NCBI RefSeq assembly: GCF_900240975.1
Contig: NZ_LT968776.1
Span: 1,855,482 to 1,919,481 of the forward strand
DNA from: Mycobacterium sp. 4858
GTDB taxonomy: Bacteria > Actinomycetota > Actinomycetes > Mycobacteriales > Mycobacteriaceae
Reading direction: 5' to 3'
Length of the DNA: 64,000 nt
Shown here: piece by piece, positions 27,261 to 36,247 of the stretch
Layout of the letters: each line of letters begins with the position of its first letter
Numbering within the stretch: the first letter of the stretch is position 1
Made by a program: the position numbers and the translations under genes
The notes under the pieces: generated by a model
Told to the model about the DNA's origin: nothing
Database searches by the model: none
The model's input: the letters and a program-made list of their open reading frames with translations, nothing else

Positions 27261-29266
27261 ACCGCGAATTGGACCGGGCATATCTGAAACGCCCGGCCGG
27301 CCCGGTTGCCCTACCCGCCGACCGGTCGCTTGCGGTGCTGATTGCGCCTGACGAGAGCCAAGACTCGCTTCAGACGTGCCTGTCCAGCGTCGCCGAACAT
27401 CTCCCCGACCTACCGGTTTTTGTCTACCGGGACAGCGACGACGGGTCTCCCGGTCATGCGGAACTGGCCGGTCGCTATCCGGCGGTGCACTGGGTGCCGG
27501 GACCGGCGAACCCGGGCCTTGCCGCGGCCCTCAATGCGCTGGTGGACCAGGCACCCAGCGACACCGATCTGCTATTGCTCAAAGCCGATGCCCGCCTGCG
27601 AGGTCCGTTGACCCGCACCAGAGAGTTGCTTCGCCGGCCTCACGTGGCAGCGGTCTCGCCGTTGGTGCATGACGACACCGCACCGGGCCGCACACCGTGG
27701 GACGTCGCAACCCACCGCCTGACACTTCTTCGCGCGCTGGTCGCGGTCGCCGGCTACTCCGATTCACTGCGCGGCACACCGGCCTCACCCCTGTATGCGC
27801 ACCAACCCCCCGAATCGCGCGCCATCCAAGGCAATTTGGCAGCTGCCTGCCTGGCAATCAACCGGGCGGCGTGGAATGCCATCGGCGGCTTCGACGAGGA
27901 ATTCTTCCATTATGGCGAGGCAGCCGACTGGGAAAACCGCGCGCGCGCAGCGGGTTGGCGCATTCTGCTGGCCGACGAACTCGGCGTCGAACGGGGTAAT
28001 CGGGCGACCGGCGCCGCTGTGCGCGCAACCGGCCGAGCGGACGGCGAAGCCGTCGCCGCTGCCGAACGCCGCAACCGAGACCTGGCGCGCACCAACGCCG
28101 CCCTACTACTCGAACATCAAGACAACGTTCACCACGCGGACGTGTATCTCGCCGGCGCGGCGCTGTTGGAGCGCCTGCAGCCCTCGAAGCGCCGCGCTCG
28201 CAATACCGCTCGCGCCCGCCACCACAAGGGCCTGCCGGCAATCGTGATCGTCACCAACCGCCTGGTCTACGGAGGTGCCGAGCGGCAGAAGGCCCTGCTG
28301 GCCACGGAATTGGACCGACGCGGCTACCCCGTCACCGTGGTCTGCGTGCAACGGTTCGGACCACTGATCAAGGAGATTCCGCCCAGCGTGCGGGTGGTAC
28401 GCCAGCCCTGGTGGGCACCGATCATCGACATTCCCGATGGTCCGGCGGTGCTCATCAGCGGAGACACAAACACCGAGACGGGATTTGCCACCCTATGGCG
28501 CGCGGGCGCGGCGGGCCGACGCTGGTTGGTTGCAGCGCATATTCCCCCCGCGGAAGACCGGCCCATCTACTCGCGGCCACTGGCCGCGGCGATGCGGCGT
28601 GCCGACGGGTTCATCGTGCTGGCGCAACGCCATTGGGACATGCTCACCGCCCACCATCGGCTCGGGGAACGGCGATTCATCGCACCCAACGGCGTGGCCT
28701 CGAGCGACGACCCGGCTCCGCCGCCGCGGACCGTCGGTGAGCCGCCGCACTTGGTGATCCTCTCGCGCATCGTCGAGCACAAGAATCCTCATCTGCTGGT
28801 CGATGCGCTCGCCGGCCTCGTCGATATGCCGTGGAAGCTCTCGATTTTCGGTGACGGCCCAGACCGGGAGAAGCTGCAAGCCCGCACTCCCGGCGCGTTG
28901 CTCGACCGGGTTCAGTGGCGCGGATGGTCGGCGGGCCCGGGTCCCGCACTGGCCGACGCAGATCTGCTGTGCGTCCCGAGCCGCTCCGAGGCATTCCCGC
29001 TGGTGATTCTCGAGGCGATGGCACGGGCGGTACCGGTTGCGGCGTCGGCGGTCTGCGCCGTCCCCGAAATGCTGGATTTCGGACGGGCAGGGTTCGTCGT
29101 CGAACCCGTGTCGGTGTCGGGATGGCGAGAACACCTGGCCCGGATCCTGGCGGATCCCAACGTGCTGCCATCGGTCGGACAGCGCGGCTTCGAACGCATG
29201 CGCAAGCACTACACGGTGGAGGCAATGACCGACGCCTACCTCGACGCAATCGCCGCCGTATTATGA
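27257..29266 (+). CDS. Bifunctional GT2-GT4 glycosyltransferase fusion
   Basis: A 669-residue protein with two transferase domains. Residues about 20-270 form a GT-A (GT2-like) domain: SLAVLIAPDESQDSLQTCL, VHWVPGPANPGLAAALNALV, a DxD-like acidic site in LLLLKADARLRGP, and the acceptor helix GGFDEEFFHYGEAADWENRA. A helical linker follows. Residues about 320-669 form a GT-B (GT4) domain: IVIVTNRLVYGGAERQKALL, ILSRIVEHKNPHLLVDAL, and SRSEAFPLVILEAMARAVPV with the E-x7-E site. The two catalytic activities in one chain suggest consecutive sugars of one repeat unit. Both junctions are ATGA overlaps. Confidence 0.9.
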   Translation: MNRELDRAYLKRPAGPVALPADRSLAVLIAPDESQDSLQTCLSSVAEHLPDLPVFVYRDSDDGSPGHAELAGRYPAVHWVPGPANPGLAAALNALVDQAPSDTDLLLLKADARLRGPLTRTRELLRRPHVAAVSPLVHDDTAPGRTPWDVATHRLTLLRALVAVAGYSDSLRGTPASPLYAHQPPESRAIQGNLAAACLAINRAAWNAIGGFDEEFFHYGEAADWENRARAAGWRILLADELGVERGNRATGAAVRATGRADGEAVAAAERRNRDLARTNAALLLEHQDNVHHADVYLAGAALLERLQPSKRRARNTARARHHKGLPAIVIVTNRLVYGGAERQKALLATELDRRGYPVTVVCVQRFGPLIKEIPPSVRVVRQPWWAPIIDIPDGPAVLISGDTNTETGFATLWRAGAAGRRWLVAAHIPPAEDRPIYSRPLAAAMRRADGFIVLAQRHWDMLTAHHRLGERRFIAPNGVASSDDPAPPPRTVGEPPHLVILSRIVEHKNPHLLVDALAGLVDMPWKLSIFGDGPDREKLQARTPGALLDRVQWRGWSAGPGPALADADLLCVPSRSEAFPLVILEAMARAVPVAASAVCAVPEMLDFGRAGFVVEPVSVSGWREHLARILADPNVLPSVGQRGFERMRKHYTVEAMTDAYLDAIAAVL

Positions 29267-30321
29267 ATTCCCTTAGGGTGCTTTGGCTTTCGCCCTGGAT
29301 GCGGTCGCTGGCACGCGTACAGATCGAAGCGCTGCGCCGGCGGGAAGTCGACGTGCTACTGGTTACCACCGACCTACATCCGGAGTCGGACGCTGCCCGC
29401 GATTACGAATTGGTGCTCGATCCACGGTTGGGCAAGGCGGCGACCTGGGCTGCGACCGTAGCGGCCTGGCGCCGGGTCCACGAGTACCGTCCGGACGTCG
29501 TGATCGCCGAGCTGGTGCGCGATCCACGCTGGATCGCGCTGGCCGGGCGGCTTCCACGTATTCAGCTGGTGCACGACGACCGCCCCCACGTCCCCATCGA
29601 ACAGCGGCGAGTCTACGAACCCGTGGTGTTCGACCGCTGGGGCGCGCACTCGGCGGCCACCGTCACCTACAGCGGCTACGTCGCAGCCGCTGTCGCGATG
29701 CGCCGCGACGTCGCCGGCACACGGGTGCACGTGTTGCCGCTTACCAGCGACCTTGATCCGGCCCGGGTCCCGCCGCTGGTGGGACCCGAAGGGCGCCATG
29801 ACTTCGCCATGGTCGGCCGGCTCTACTCCTACAAGAACGTCGACGTAGTGCTCGAAGCCTGGCAGCGACACATCGTCGGCGGCGGCTGGCGCGGCGACAA
29901 CCTCGTGCTCATCGGCGACGGGCCACTGGACACCGCCGCCCTGCCGAAACACACTCGCTGGCTCCCGGGCTGGTATCGCTACGCCGATGTGGTCACGACA
30001 CTGGCCGCTGCGAAGGGGTCGGTCGCCCACTACCGGCGCGCTTCCCAAAGCGGCGTGCAGGTGCTGTCAATGCAGCTGGGCGTCATGCCGATCGTGTCCA
30101 CCGCCGGCGGCCTGCCTGAGTATCAGCCGCCGAGCTTCCCCCCGGTCGGTGTGGACGACATCGCGGGGCTCGCCGCCGCCTTCGACATCCTGGCCGACTC
30201 GTCCGCTGCGGCAGAGCACGGAGCCGCGGCAGCGCGCCACTACGCGCGGCGATTCACCGTCGACCGCGCCGCAGATCGCTTGCTGGATGTCATCGCCGAG
30301 GTGGTGGGTCGCCGACGCTGA
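29263..30321 (+). CDS. GT4-like glycosyltransferase
   Basis: A 352-residue GT-B protein starting with RVLWLSPWMRSLARVQIEAL. The C-terminal donor half contains FAMVGRLYSYKNVDVVLEAW and VLIGDGPL. In place of the usual ExxxxxxxE loop it has SQSGVQVLSMQLGVMPIVST, so the canonical first glutamate is missing. The fold call is firm, but the donor site is atypical for GT4. The start overlaps the stop of the fused transferase by four bases. The end of the gene is followed 31 bases later by the convergent methyltransferase, closing the first operon. Confidence 0.82.
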   Translation: MNSLRVLWLSPWMRSLARVQIEALRRREVDVLLVTTDLHPESDAARDYELVLDPRLGKAATWAATVAAWRRVHEYRPDVVIAELVRDPRWIALAGRLPRIQLVHDDRPHVPIEQRRVYEPVVFDRWGAHSAATVTYSGYVAAAVAMRRDVAGTRVHVLPLTSDLDPARVPPLVGPEGRHDFAMVGRLYSYKNVDVVLEAWQRHIVGGGWRGDNLVLIGDGPLDTAALPKHTRWLPGWYRYADVVTTLAAAKGSVAHYRRASQSGVQVLSMQLGVMPIVSTAGGLPEYQPPSFPPVGVDDIAGLAAAFDILADSSAAAEHGAAAARHYARRFTVDRAADRLLDVIAEVVGRRR

Positions 30322-30352
30322 CGGGGTCGGCAGAAAGATCTCCTGAGAAATC

Positions 30353-31303
30353 TCATTTTTTGGCGATCAGGGAGACAGTGCCGGAGAAAACACCGATTTG
30401 GCAGCAGATGGTCGCGCACAGACGACGGAAGCCGGGAGCGGGTAAGGTCGCCAGGAATCTTTCGACCAAGAATACGAAACGCAGAAACAGGCTTCCGACC
30501 GTCTCGGGTTTGGCGAACCGTCCGATCCCCAACGCCGCAAGCATGATACGGAATCTTCTTGGCACGAATCCATAGCGGACGTCGGCGAAACCAGCGCGCG
30601 TCGCCGCCTCGAATAATTCGCGGCACGTATATTCTTTCAAGTGCATGCCTGCTGGCTCGCCACGTTTGAATACACGCGAGACATCGTGCGGCCCGGTGTA
30701 TTTATTGGGGGTGTTGAATATGTAGCGGCCGCCCTTCTTCAATATGGAACGGGCGCTCGCCAGATGGCTCTCCAGATCATCCGGATGTAGGTGCTCGATC
30801 ACCTGATCCGAGACCAAGACGTCGTAAGTTTCGGCGGGCTCGAACCTGTCCAGGTGCACTCCGTCCGACATTCCCCATGACGGGTTTGCATAGGTCCCGG
30901 GCAGAAGCTTTTCTCCGCGTTCGCCGGTAATCTCTGTTCCCTTGCAGTCGTAACCATTCAGCGCCAGAAAAGAAATGAGGCCACCCTGGCCGGAACCGAT
31001 TTCATAGATCGACTTCGGAGGTGGTCCGATCAGGTCGAGCCATCCTCCGAATCTTTCCTGCGGAGATCTCGGATCGGCTAGGTTTGAGAATTGATTGAGC
31101 CAGCCCAATTCGGTATAGAGCCGGGTGTAGCACTGGTTGAAAGTTTGCCATCTGTCCTCGGGTGTGGATCGGAGCAACTCCGAGGTTAGTTGCTTTTCCA
31201 GCTTCCAGTGATCCAATATCATTTGCTCGGTGATAGTCACTTCGGCCGGAATGCTGTATGTCTTCTTGTAGCGGGCTATTAATTTGTTACCCCTCGGCTC
31301 CAT
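30353..31303 (-). CDS. SAM-dependent methyltransferase with unusual base composition
   Basis: A 316-residue class I methyltransferase. An N-terminal helical region of about 90 residues precedes motif I, SIYEIGSGQGGLISFLAL. The second strand gives CKGTEITGE. YDVLVSDQVIEHLHPDDLESHL is the EHL motif IV region, followed by GGRYIFNTPNKYTGPHDVSR. The C-terminal segment has a hydrophobic stretch (FLRFVFLVERFLATLP). Its DNA is visibly less GC-rich than the neighbours, with many AAA, ATA and TTT codons, suggesting a separate acquisition. It lies 17 bases downstream of the BcsB-like gene on the same strand, so the two are probably co-transcribed. Confidence 0.85.
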   Translation of the reverse strand: MEPRGNKLIARYKKTYSIPAEVTITEQMILDHWKLEKQLTSELLRSTPEDRWQTFNQCYTRLYTELGWLNQFSNLADPRSPQERFGGWLDLIGPPPKSIYEIGSGQGGLISFLALNGYDCKGTEITGERGEKLLPGTYANPSWGMSDGVHLDRFEPAETYDVLVSDQVIEHLHPDDLESHLASARSILKKGGRYIFNTPNKYTGPHDVSRVFKRGEPAGMHLKEYTCRELFEAATRAGFADVRYGFVPRRFRIMLAALGIGRFAKPETVGSLFLRFVFLVERFLATLPAPGFRRLCATICCQIGVFSGTVSLIAKK

Positions 31304-31319
31304 AAGGCTGGCAGTCCTT

Positions 31320-33314
31320 TTATCGGCTGCGGTGTAACCCGCGTCGGCTGCGCAGCACGATCACGCCCGCCCCGATCACGGCCACGGCGAGCCACGCCCC
31401 GCCAAGCCACCAAAGCCATCCCGAGTCCGAGTGCTGACCGGACGCCGCGCCCGGGCCGGATGTGTCCGCATTCGGGCGATCGATCATCACGGGATCTTGT
31501 CCGGGAAACGACACCAGCGCGAGACCCTTGACCCTCGGCCAGCGCGTGTTGTCGCTACCGAGCCATTTGATCAGCGCATCGAGCTGGCCCGGCACGCCGT
31601 TGGAGGTCGCGATCAGCAGTGACCGGCCGCGGTTGAAAACCGTTTGGAAAGACGCGAACCGCAGTGTCGGATCCAGCGTGATAGTGGTGGGCTTGCCGTC
31701 GGACGTGAAGGCGTTGACGGTGATCGGCCCGCTGGGACCCGCGGACACCGGAAGCGCGATGTCGGGGTGGTTCCATCCGTCGGCTGCAATCAGTATCGCG
31801 GGCTTCGACGAATCAATCGCTTGCTGCACGCCGGTCACGGTGGTCTCGAGGGGTATCGAGCTGAAGCGCTGCAGGCCTACCACAATGTCCACGGCGCGCG
31901 AGGTGTCAGCAAAGGAGTGCGGGCCGATGCCCACCTGGATCTGGGGCATCAATGTTTGCGGCACCGATCGCAGGCCTTCTGGCACAGGCGGCGCCGCGGG
32001 GCTGCTCTGCACAGTGCTATCGCCGTCGATGGTCAACGTGAGCTGCTGGTCTCCTGCCCCCGCGGTGTAGAAATCTCCGCACCGTCCCACGTTGCCCGAA
32101 ACGTTGAGCGTCAAATCAAGACCGGTCCATCGCTGCAGGAGCCGATCCGGGACGTCGACCCAGCGGTCGATCACTCCGTGGCCGTCGGTCGGCCATCGGT
32201 CGATGGTCTCCGAGCCCACTGTCGCGACGATCTGACCGCCGATATTGGCCGGCGTCGGGGAGTAGGAGCCACGCAGATGCATCCGCACCGAGTGAATGGA
32301 TCTGCCGAACCGGGTCTGGTCCAGTCCGATCGAGACCCGCGGTTGCAGCCCCGTGGAGTTGACGATGGGCTGCCCCAGCTCACGCAGCGTGGCCGTGTCG
32401 CCAGGCAGCGCAACGTTGGACTTCAGCGACGTCGCGGCCGCTTTGGACGACATGGCCAGTCCGGATAGGTCGCTGAAGAGCAACGCTGTGTCCGAGTCGG
32501 CGCTTCGCCCCAGGGGTCCTGAAATCAACATCCACGGCACGCCGCCGGCGCCCTGCAGGGAAAGCCCGGTGTCCGGTCCCTCTTTGACGACGATCTGGCG
32601 TTCCTGCGGTCGCGCCGGCGTCGGCGGTGCCGCCTGCCCTTCGCCCAACGGCGCCACGCCGATGTCGACGAGCTGTTTGCCGTAGTGCGCGGCGGCGGAG
32701 GTGGCCAATCGAACTGCCGTATCGGATTCCGCCGCCGACGGCGATTGCGGCAGGAATATGGTCAGCTTCCGGAGCACCGGCGGCAAGAAGGCGGCCACCG
32801 TAGTGGGCGGCTGTTCGACCCCGGTGTAGCCGACCGTTGCGTTGGTCAGACGCAACGGGCTCCACGCATAGACGCACAATCCTTCCACGGGCACCAGGTA
32901 CGCACGCAGTGTCACGGTCACCGAGTCATTGATCACTTCCGCTGCGCCCATCGGGATGACGATCGGCGCTTGATCGGTCGTGGGGACGTTCACCTTCGCG
33001 ATGTCGCGATCGTTCTGCGAGACGATGATCGTCCCCGACCGCATATTGACCGGTGGTTGAACGGTCGCGTTGAGGGCGGACGGTGTCAGCCCGTGCGGAA
33101 CCGGCACGGTCAGCTGCGCCGTGCCCTCCAGTCCGTAAAACGCCAACGTGGAGCCATATCCCAGGTCGTTCAACGACATGGTCAACGAGGCGGTTGTTGG
33201 ACCAGGGGCGGTGGATTCGGTCGTTGATCCCGGCTCGGTGGGATCAGCCCACGACGGCGGGGCACTGATGGCTAAGAATCCGATCACACCGGTCAGGGCA
33301 ATAGCTCTACCCAT
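31320..33314 (-). CDS. Exported BcsB-like carbohydrate-binding protein with C-terminal membrane anchor
   Basis: A 664-residue protein with an N-terminal signal peptide (GRAIALTGVIGFLAIS, then APPSWADP), a large extracytoplasmic domain, and one C-terminal helix WLWWLGGAWLAVAVIGAGVIV followed by basic residues. The mature start resembles BcsB, the cellulose-synthase partner: LNDLGYGSTLAFYGLEGTAQ, then a VPHGLTPSALNATVQPP strand and SGTIIVSQNDRDIAKVNVP. BcsB binds and guides the emerging glucan in cellulose synthesis. No BcsA is encoded in the window. ATG 33314 with GGGAA upstream gives a clean signal peptide; in-frame ATGs at 33329 and 33413 are alternatives. It may handle a Wzy-made polymer instead. 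Confidence 0.78.
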   Translation of the reverse strand: MGRAIALTGVIGFLAISAPPSWADPTEPGSTTESTAPGPTTASLTMSLNDLGYGSTLAFYGLEGTAQLTVPVPHGLTPSALNATVQPPVNMRSGTIIVSQNDRDIAKVNVPTTDQAPIVIPMGAAEVINDSVTVTLRAYLVPVEGLCVYAWSPLRLTNATVGYTGVEQPPTTVAAFLPPVLRKLTIFLPQSPSAAESDTAVRLATSAAAHYGKQLVDIGVAPLGEGQAAPPTPARPQERQIVVKEGPDTGLSLQGAGGVPWMLISGPLGRSADSDTALLFSDLSGLAMSSKAAATSLKSNVALPGDTATLRELGQPIVNSTGLQPRVSIGLDQTRFGRSIHSVRMHLRGSYSPTPANIGGQIVATVGSETIDRWPTDGHGVIDRWVDVPDRLLQRWTGLDLTLNVSGNVGRCGDFYTAGAGDQQLTLTIDGDSTVQSSPAAPPVPEGLRSVPQTLMPQIQVGIGPHSFADTSRAVDIVVGLQRFSSIPLETTVTGVQQAIDSSKPAILIAADGWNHPDIALPVSAGPSGPITVNAFTSDGKPTTITLDPTLRFASFQTVFNRGRSLLIATSNGVPGQLDALIKWLGSDNTRWPRVKGLALVSFPGQDPVMIDRPNADTSGPGAASGQHSDSGWLWWLGGAWLAVAVIGAGVIVLRSRRGLHRSR

Positions 33315-33947
33315 GCAGTTCCCGAACATCAACGGAATCGTATTCGCTACCGGACACCGGTCAAGGGCACAAAGACCTGACACGCCGTAGGCGAAAGACT
33401 CTCTGGCGGCCATTTCGCGGGATTGCGCCGTTGTTCGACTGCGGGCCGGACATCGGGAACCGGGGGTTCAATCAATCCGCCGGCCGGCTGTAGGGAAACA
33501 CCGTCCGAATTCGTCCACTTTCCGTGCCCCGGGACCGGCGATCTGGACAACCGCGTCAGAGACCATCGAGCGGTGGACCGGCAGCAAAGAGAGTCGACCC
33601 GCCAGCGCGAATTGCACCAGGTGTGGTCGGCGCGATAGCCCCCTTATGAGATTGGCAATGCGCCAACCGGTTTGGCGAAGTATTCCTTTACGAAAACAAA
33701 TGCCGAACGCTAATGGTCGGCCAAGCGAACCATTAGTCAGCGACGCGTATATGCGTCCCTCGTTGCGCGGAGGCGCGTATCACGCTCGGCAAACGGCAGG
33801 ATTTATTCGCCGCAGGCGCTGCGATGTGCGTTAGGGTCTTTGCGGATACCAGCCTCGCGGCGGTAAGGGGAATTCGGTGACCGACATACGGCGGTGCCGG
33901 TCGTCATTCGCGGCGGGTGATACAGGTAGGAACTAGGAGACTTTGCG
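33315..33947. other. Divergent intergenic region inside the polysaccharide locus
   Basis: A region of 633 bases between the BcsB-like gene and a GT4 gene that diverge from it. The part 33650-33830 is less GC-rich and holds mixed ACG/TAT words, and probably carries the promoters. AGGAG at 33934-33938 is the ribosome-binding site of the GT4 gene. No gene remnant, RNA gene or convincing repeat was recognised. Confidence 0.5.
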
Positions 33948-35135
33948 GTGCCCGGACGATCGGTTGGCAACAATGCGCCGGCTGCCATGCCGATCCGGGT
34001 GCTGATCATCGGGAACGCACCGGCCGGGCCAAACAGCCGCGGCGGCATGGCGACGGTGGTGCGGTTGCTCATCGACGACACCGACCCACGCTTCCTCATT
34101 CGCATGGTCCCCACCTTCGTCGACGGCCGCCTGCCGGCGCGGCTGTGGACGGGAGTCTTCGGCATCCTCAGGGCGTCCGCGCTGCTGTTGTTCGGCTTCG
34201 TCGATGTACTACACGTCCACTATTCGCTGCGAGGCAGCGTCGTCCGCAAGTCCGTGCCGCTGTTCGTCGCGCGGCAGCGGGGCGTCTCGACGATCGTCCA
34301 TTGCCACAGCCACTACTTCTTCACGTGGTTCGATGGGCTGCCACCGCCGCTGCGCCGCGCTGTGCGGGCGGCGCTGCGTGCCGATTACCTTCTGGTGCTC
34401 GGTCAATCCCTGCTCGAAGAGTCCCGCAGCCGGCTCAGATTCGACGAATCCAATAGCCGAGTCGTTTACAACCCCGTGGTCATGCCGGCCGTCGCGCCGT
34501 CGCCGCGCACGGGGCAACCGTTGCGTGTGGTGTCGTTGGGCAGGCTGGCCGACAGCAAGGGAAGCTACGACCTCGTGCGGGCGGTCGGCATCCTGCCGGA
34601 CGACATCCGCGCCAACCTGAGGGTGACGCTGGCGGGTGACGGCGAAGTGCACCGGGTACGGGAGTTCGTCCGCGCTCAGGCTCTCCACAACACAGTCGAC
34701 GTCCTCGGCTGGGTCAGCCCCGCGGAGCGGGACCGGCTGTTGGCCGAATCGGCGATTTTCGTGCTGGCCTCCTACAGCGAGGCCCTTCCGATGTCGGTGC
34801 TGGAAGCGATGGCCAAGGGGGTGGTACCCGTGACCACCGCGGTGGGCGCGATACCGGAGGTGATCACCGACGGAATCAACGGTGTGCTGGTCAGTCCCGG
34901 CGACCCTGACCAGTTGGCGGCCGCGCTGCATTCCCTCATCGTCGACGCCGAACTTCGCAATCGGCTGGCCGCGGCCGCCAACGCGCGTGCCGGCGACTTC
35001 GACGTCGCCCGCTGGCGAGATGCGCTGCACGACGTGTGGCTTGCCGCCGCCTCGCGGGACGCGCGGCCCCTCAGCTCGCCGCGGCCATTCCGCGGCTGCC
35101 GCCGTGGCGCCGCGGCAGCCCGCCGGAGACCATGA
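33948..35135 (+). CDS. GT4 glycosyltransferase (paralogue of the one at 43446-44571)
   Basis: A 395-residue GT-B retaining transferase. The N-terminal domain has IRVLIIGNAPAGPNSRGGMA, the glycine loop, and DVLHVHYSLRGSVVRKSVPL. The C-terminal domain has RVVSLGRLADSKGSYDLVRA and LASYSEALPMSVLEAMAKGV, with the E-x7-E donor site intact. GTG 33948 has AGGAG nine bases upstream. The N-terminal third is clearly paralogous to the transferase beside the polymerase (both have the APAGPxSRGGMATV and TFxD segments). Its last 65 bases overlap the 3' end of the convergent deacetylase, and the last 30 residues are a basic, poorly structured tail. Confidence 0.9.
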   Translation: MPGRSVGNNAPAAMPIRVLIIGNAPAGPNSRGGMATVVRLLIDDTDPRFLIRMVPTFVDGRLPARLWTGVFGILRASALLLFGFVDVLHVHYSLRGSVVRKSVPLFVARQRGVSTIVHCHSHYFFTWFDGLPPPLRRAVRAALRADYLLVLGQSLLEESRSRLRFDESNSRVVYNPVVMPAVAPSPRTGQPLRVVSLGRLADSKGSYDLVRAVGILPDDIRANLRVTLAGDGEVHRVREFVRAQALHNTVDVLGWVSPAERDRLLAESAIFVLASYSEALPMSVLEAMAKGVVPVTTAVGAIPEVITDGINGVLVSPGDPDQLAAALHSLIVDAELRNRLAAAANARAGDFDVARWRDALHDVWLAAASRDARPLSSPRPFRGCRRGAAAARRRP

Positions 35136-36180
35136 GCCGAAAGTAGTCGAAGGACGAGTCGCTGCCCACCGCCAACCGCGGCAAGGCGAGCGGGTCGCTG
35201 CCGCGATGAGCGAATCCCGCGGTGGTCGACAACGCCCAGCGCACGCCATGGCGGCGCATCACTTCTTTGGCGCGGGCATCGAAATCCCGTGGTCGGCCAT
35301 TGGGATAGGCAAAAATCGTTGGCGCCCGCCCGGTCTCACGTTCGAGGACCGCGCACGATTCGGTGATCTCTCGCGCCACCTTCTCGTCGCTGCAGCGGGC
35401 GAGGATCGGGTGGGTCACCGTGTGCGGGTACAGCGTCACCAGACCGTCGCTGGTGATGTCGCGCGCCTCGTCCCAGGACAGCATCCGGAACGGGCCGGCG
35501 TCGCCGCCGGGGTCGCCCAGCACGCCGAAAATCTCGCCCAGCACGGTGAGCCGTTGTCCGTCGGGCAGGTCTTTCAACCGGTCAACCGCGGCGGCGTAAA
35601 CCGCACCGCGATTTGCGGCGCCCTCCAGCGAGCGAGTGCCCAGTCCTAGTGCGACCAGATCGATCTCGGTCGCGGTGGTGCGGGCGATCGCCAGCCAAAG
35701 TCGATCGGGCCACAGGGTTTCGTCGCTGCCCATCGGGCCCGTCGCCAGGAACACCGCCGCGGGCAAGTTCAGATCCCGCAACACCGGCACCGCGTGCGTG
35801 GCGAGATTGCGGGTGCCGTCGTCGAACGTGATCGCCATGGCGCGGGGTGGCAACGTCCCCGCCGCAAGGCGATCGAGGGCCTCATCGATCGGGAGGACAT
35901 TGAAGTGCTTGCGGATGTACTCCATTTGACGGCGGTACAGCTCCAAGCCGAGCACGTGCCAGCAGGGCGGTGACACCGGCTCCGCTTCCACACCGTGGAA
36001 CACCACGATGGCCAGCAGGCCGCGGTGTCGCCGCCGGGAAAACGCCGGAACGCCCGCAGCGCACAGCATTCCGGCCGCGATATTCTTGATGATCGCGCGG
36101 GTCGCTGGCGGTGCGAGGCCTCGAAGTCTTGCCGTCACCTGTGAAACTCTAGCCACCGCCCACGGGTTTGACTTCAACAC
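35071..36180 (-). CDS. Polysaccharide deacetylase (NodB domain)
   Basis: A 369-residue carbohydrate-esterase-4-like protein that should remove N-acetyl groups from an amino-sugar polymer or lipid-linked sugar. The catalytic/metal aspartates are D120-D121 in AITFDDGTRN. The metal histidines are H253 and H257 in LYPHTVTHP. The later AYPNGRPRDFD motif and a C-terminal AHRGSDPLALPR segment complete the domain. The N-terminal 60 residues are basic with a hydrophobic segment (NIAAGMLCAAGVPAF) that may be a signal or anchor. GTG 36180 is used; GTG 36138 is a shorter alternative. An intact triad argues for activity and implies an N-acetylated sugar in the product. Confidence 0.87.
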   Translation of the reverse strand: MLKSNPWAVARVSQVTARLRGLAPPATRAIIKNIAAGMLCAAGVPAFSRRRHRGLLAIVVFHGVEAEPVSPPCWHVLGLELYRRQMEYIRKHFNVLPIDEALDRLAAGTLPPRAMAITFDDGTRNLATHAVPVLRDLNLPAAVFLATGPMGSDETLWPDRLWLAIARTTATEIDLVALGLGTRSLEGAANRGAVYAAAVDRLKDLPDGQRLTVLGEIFGVLGDPGGDAGPFRMLSWDEARDITSDGLVTLYPHTVTHPILARCSDEKVAREITESCAVLERETGRAPTIFAYPNGRPRDFDARAKEVMRRHGVRWALSTTAGFAHRGSDPLALPRLAVGSDSSFDYFRLMVSGGLPRRHGGSRGMAAAS

Positions 36181-36247
36181 GTTTCAGGACCGTTTAGCCC
36201 CTGGTGCCATTTACGTATGCAATTTTTGCCGTCGTGTCGAAAGGGTG

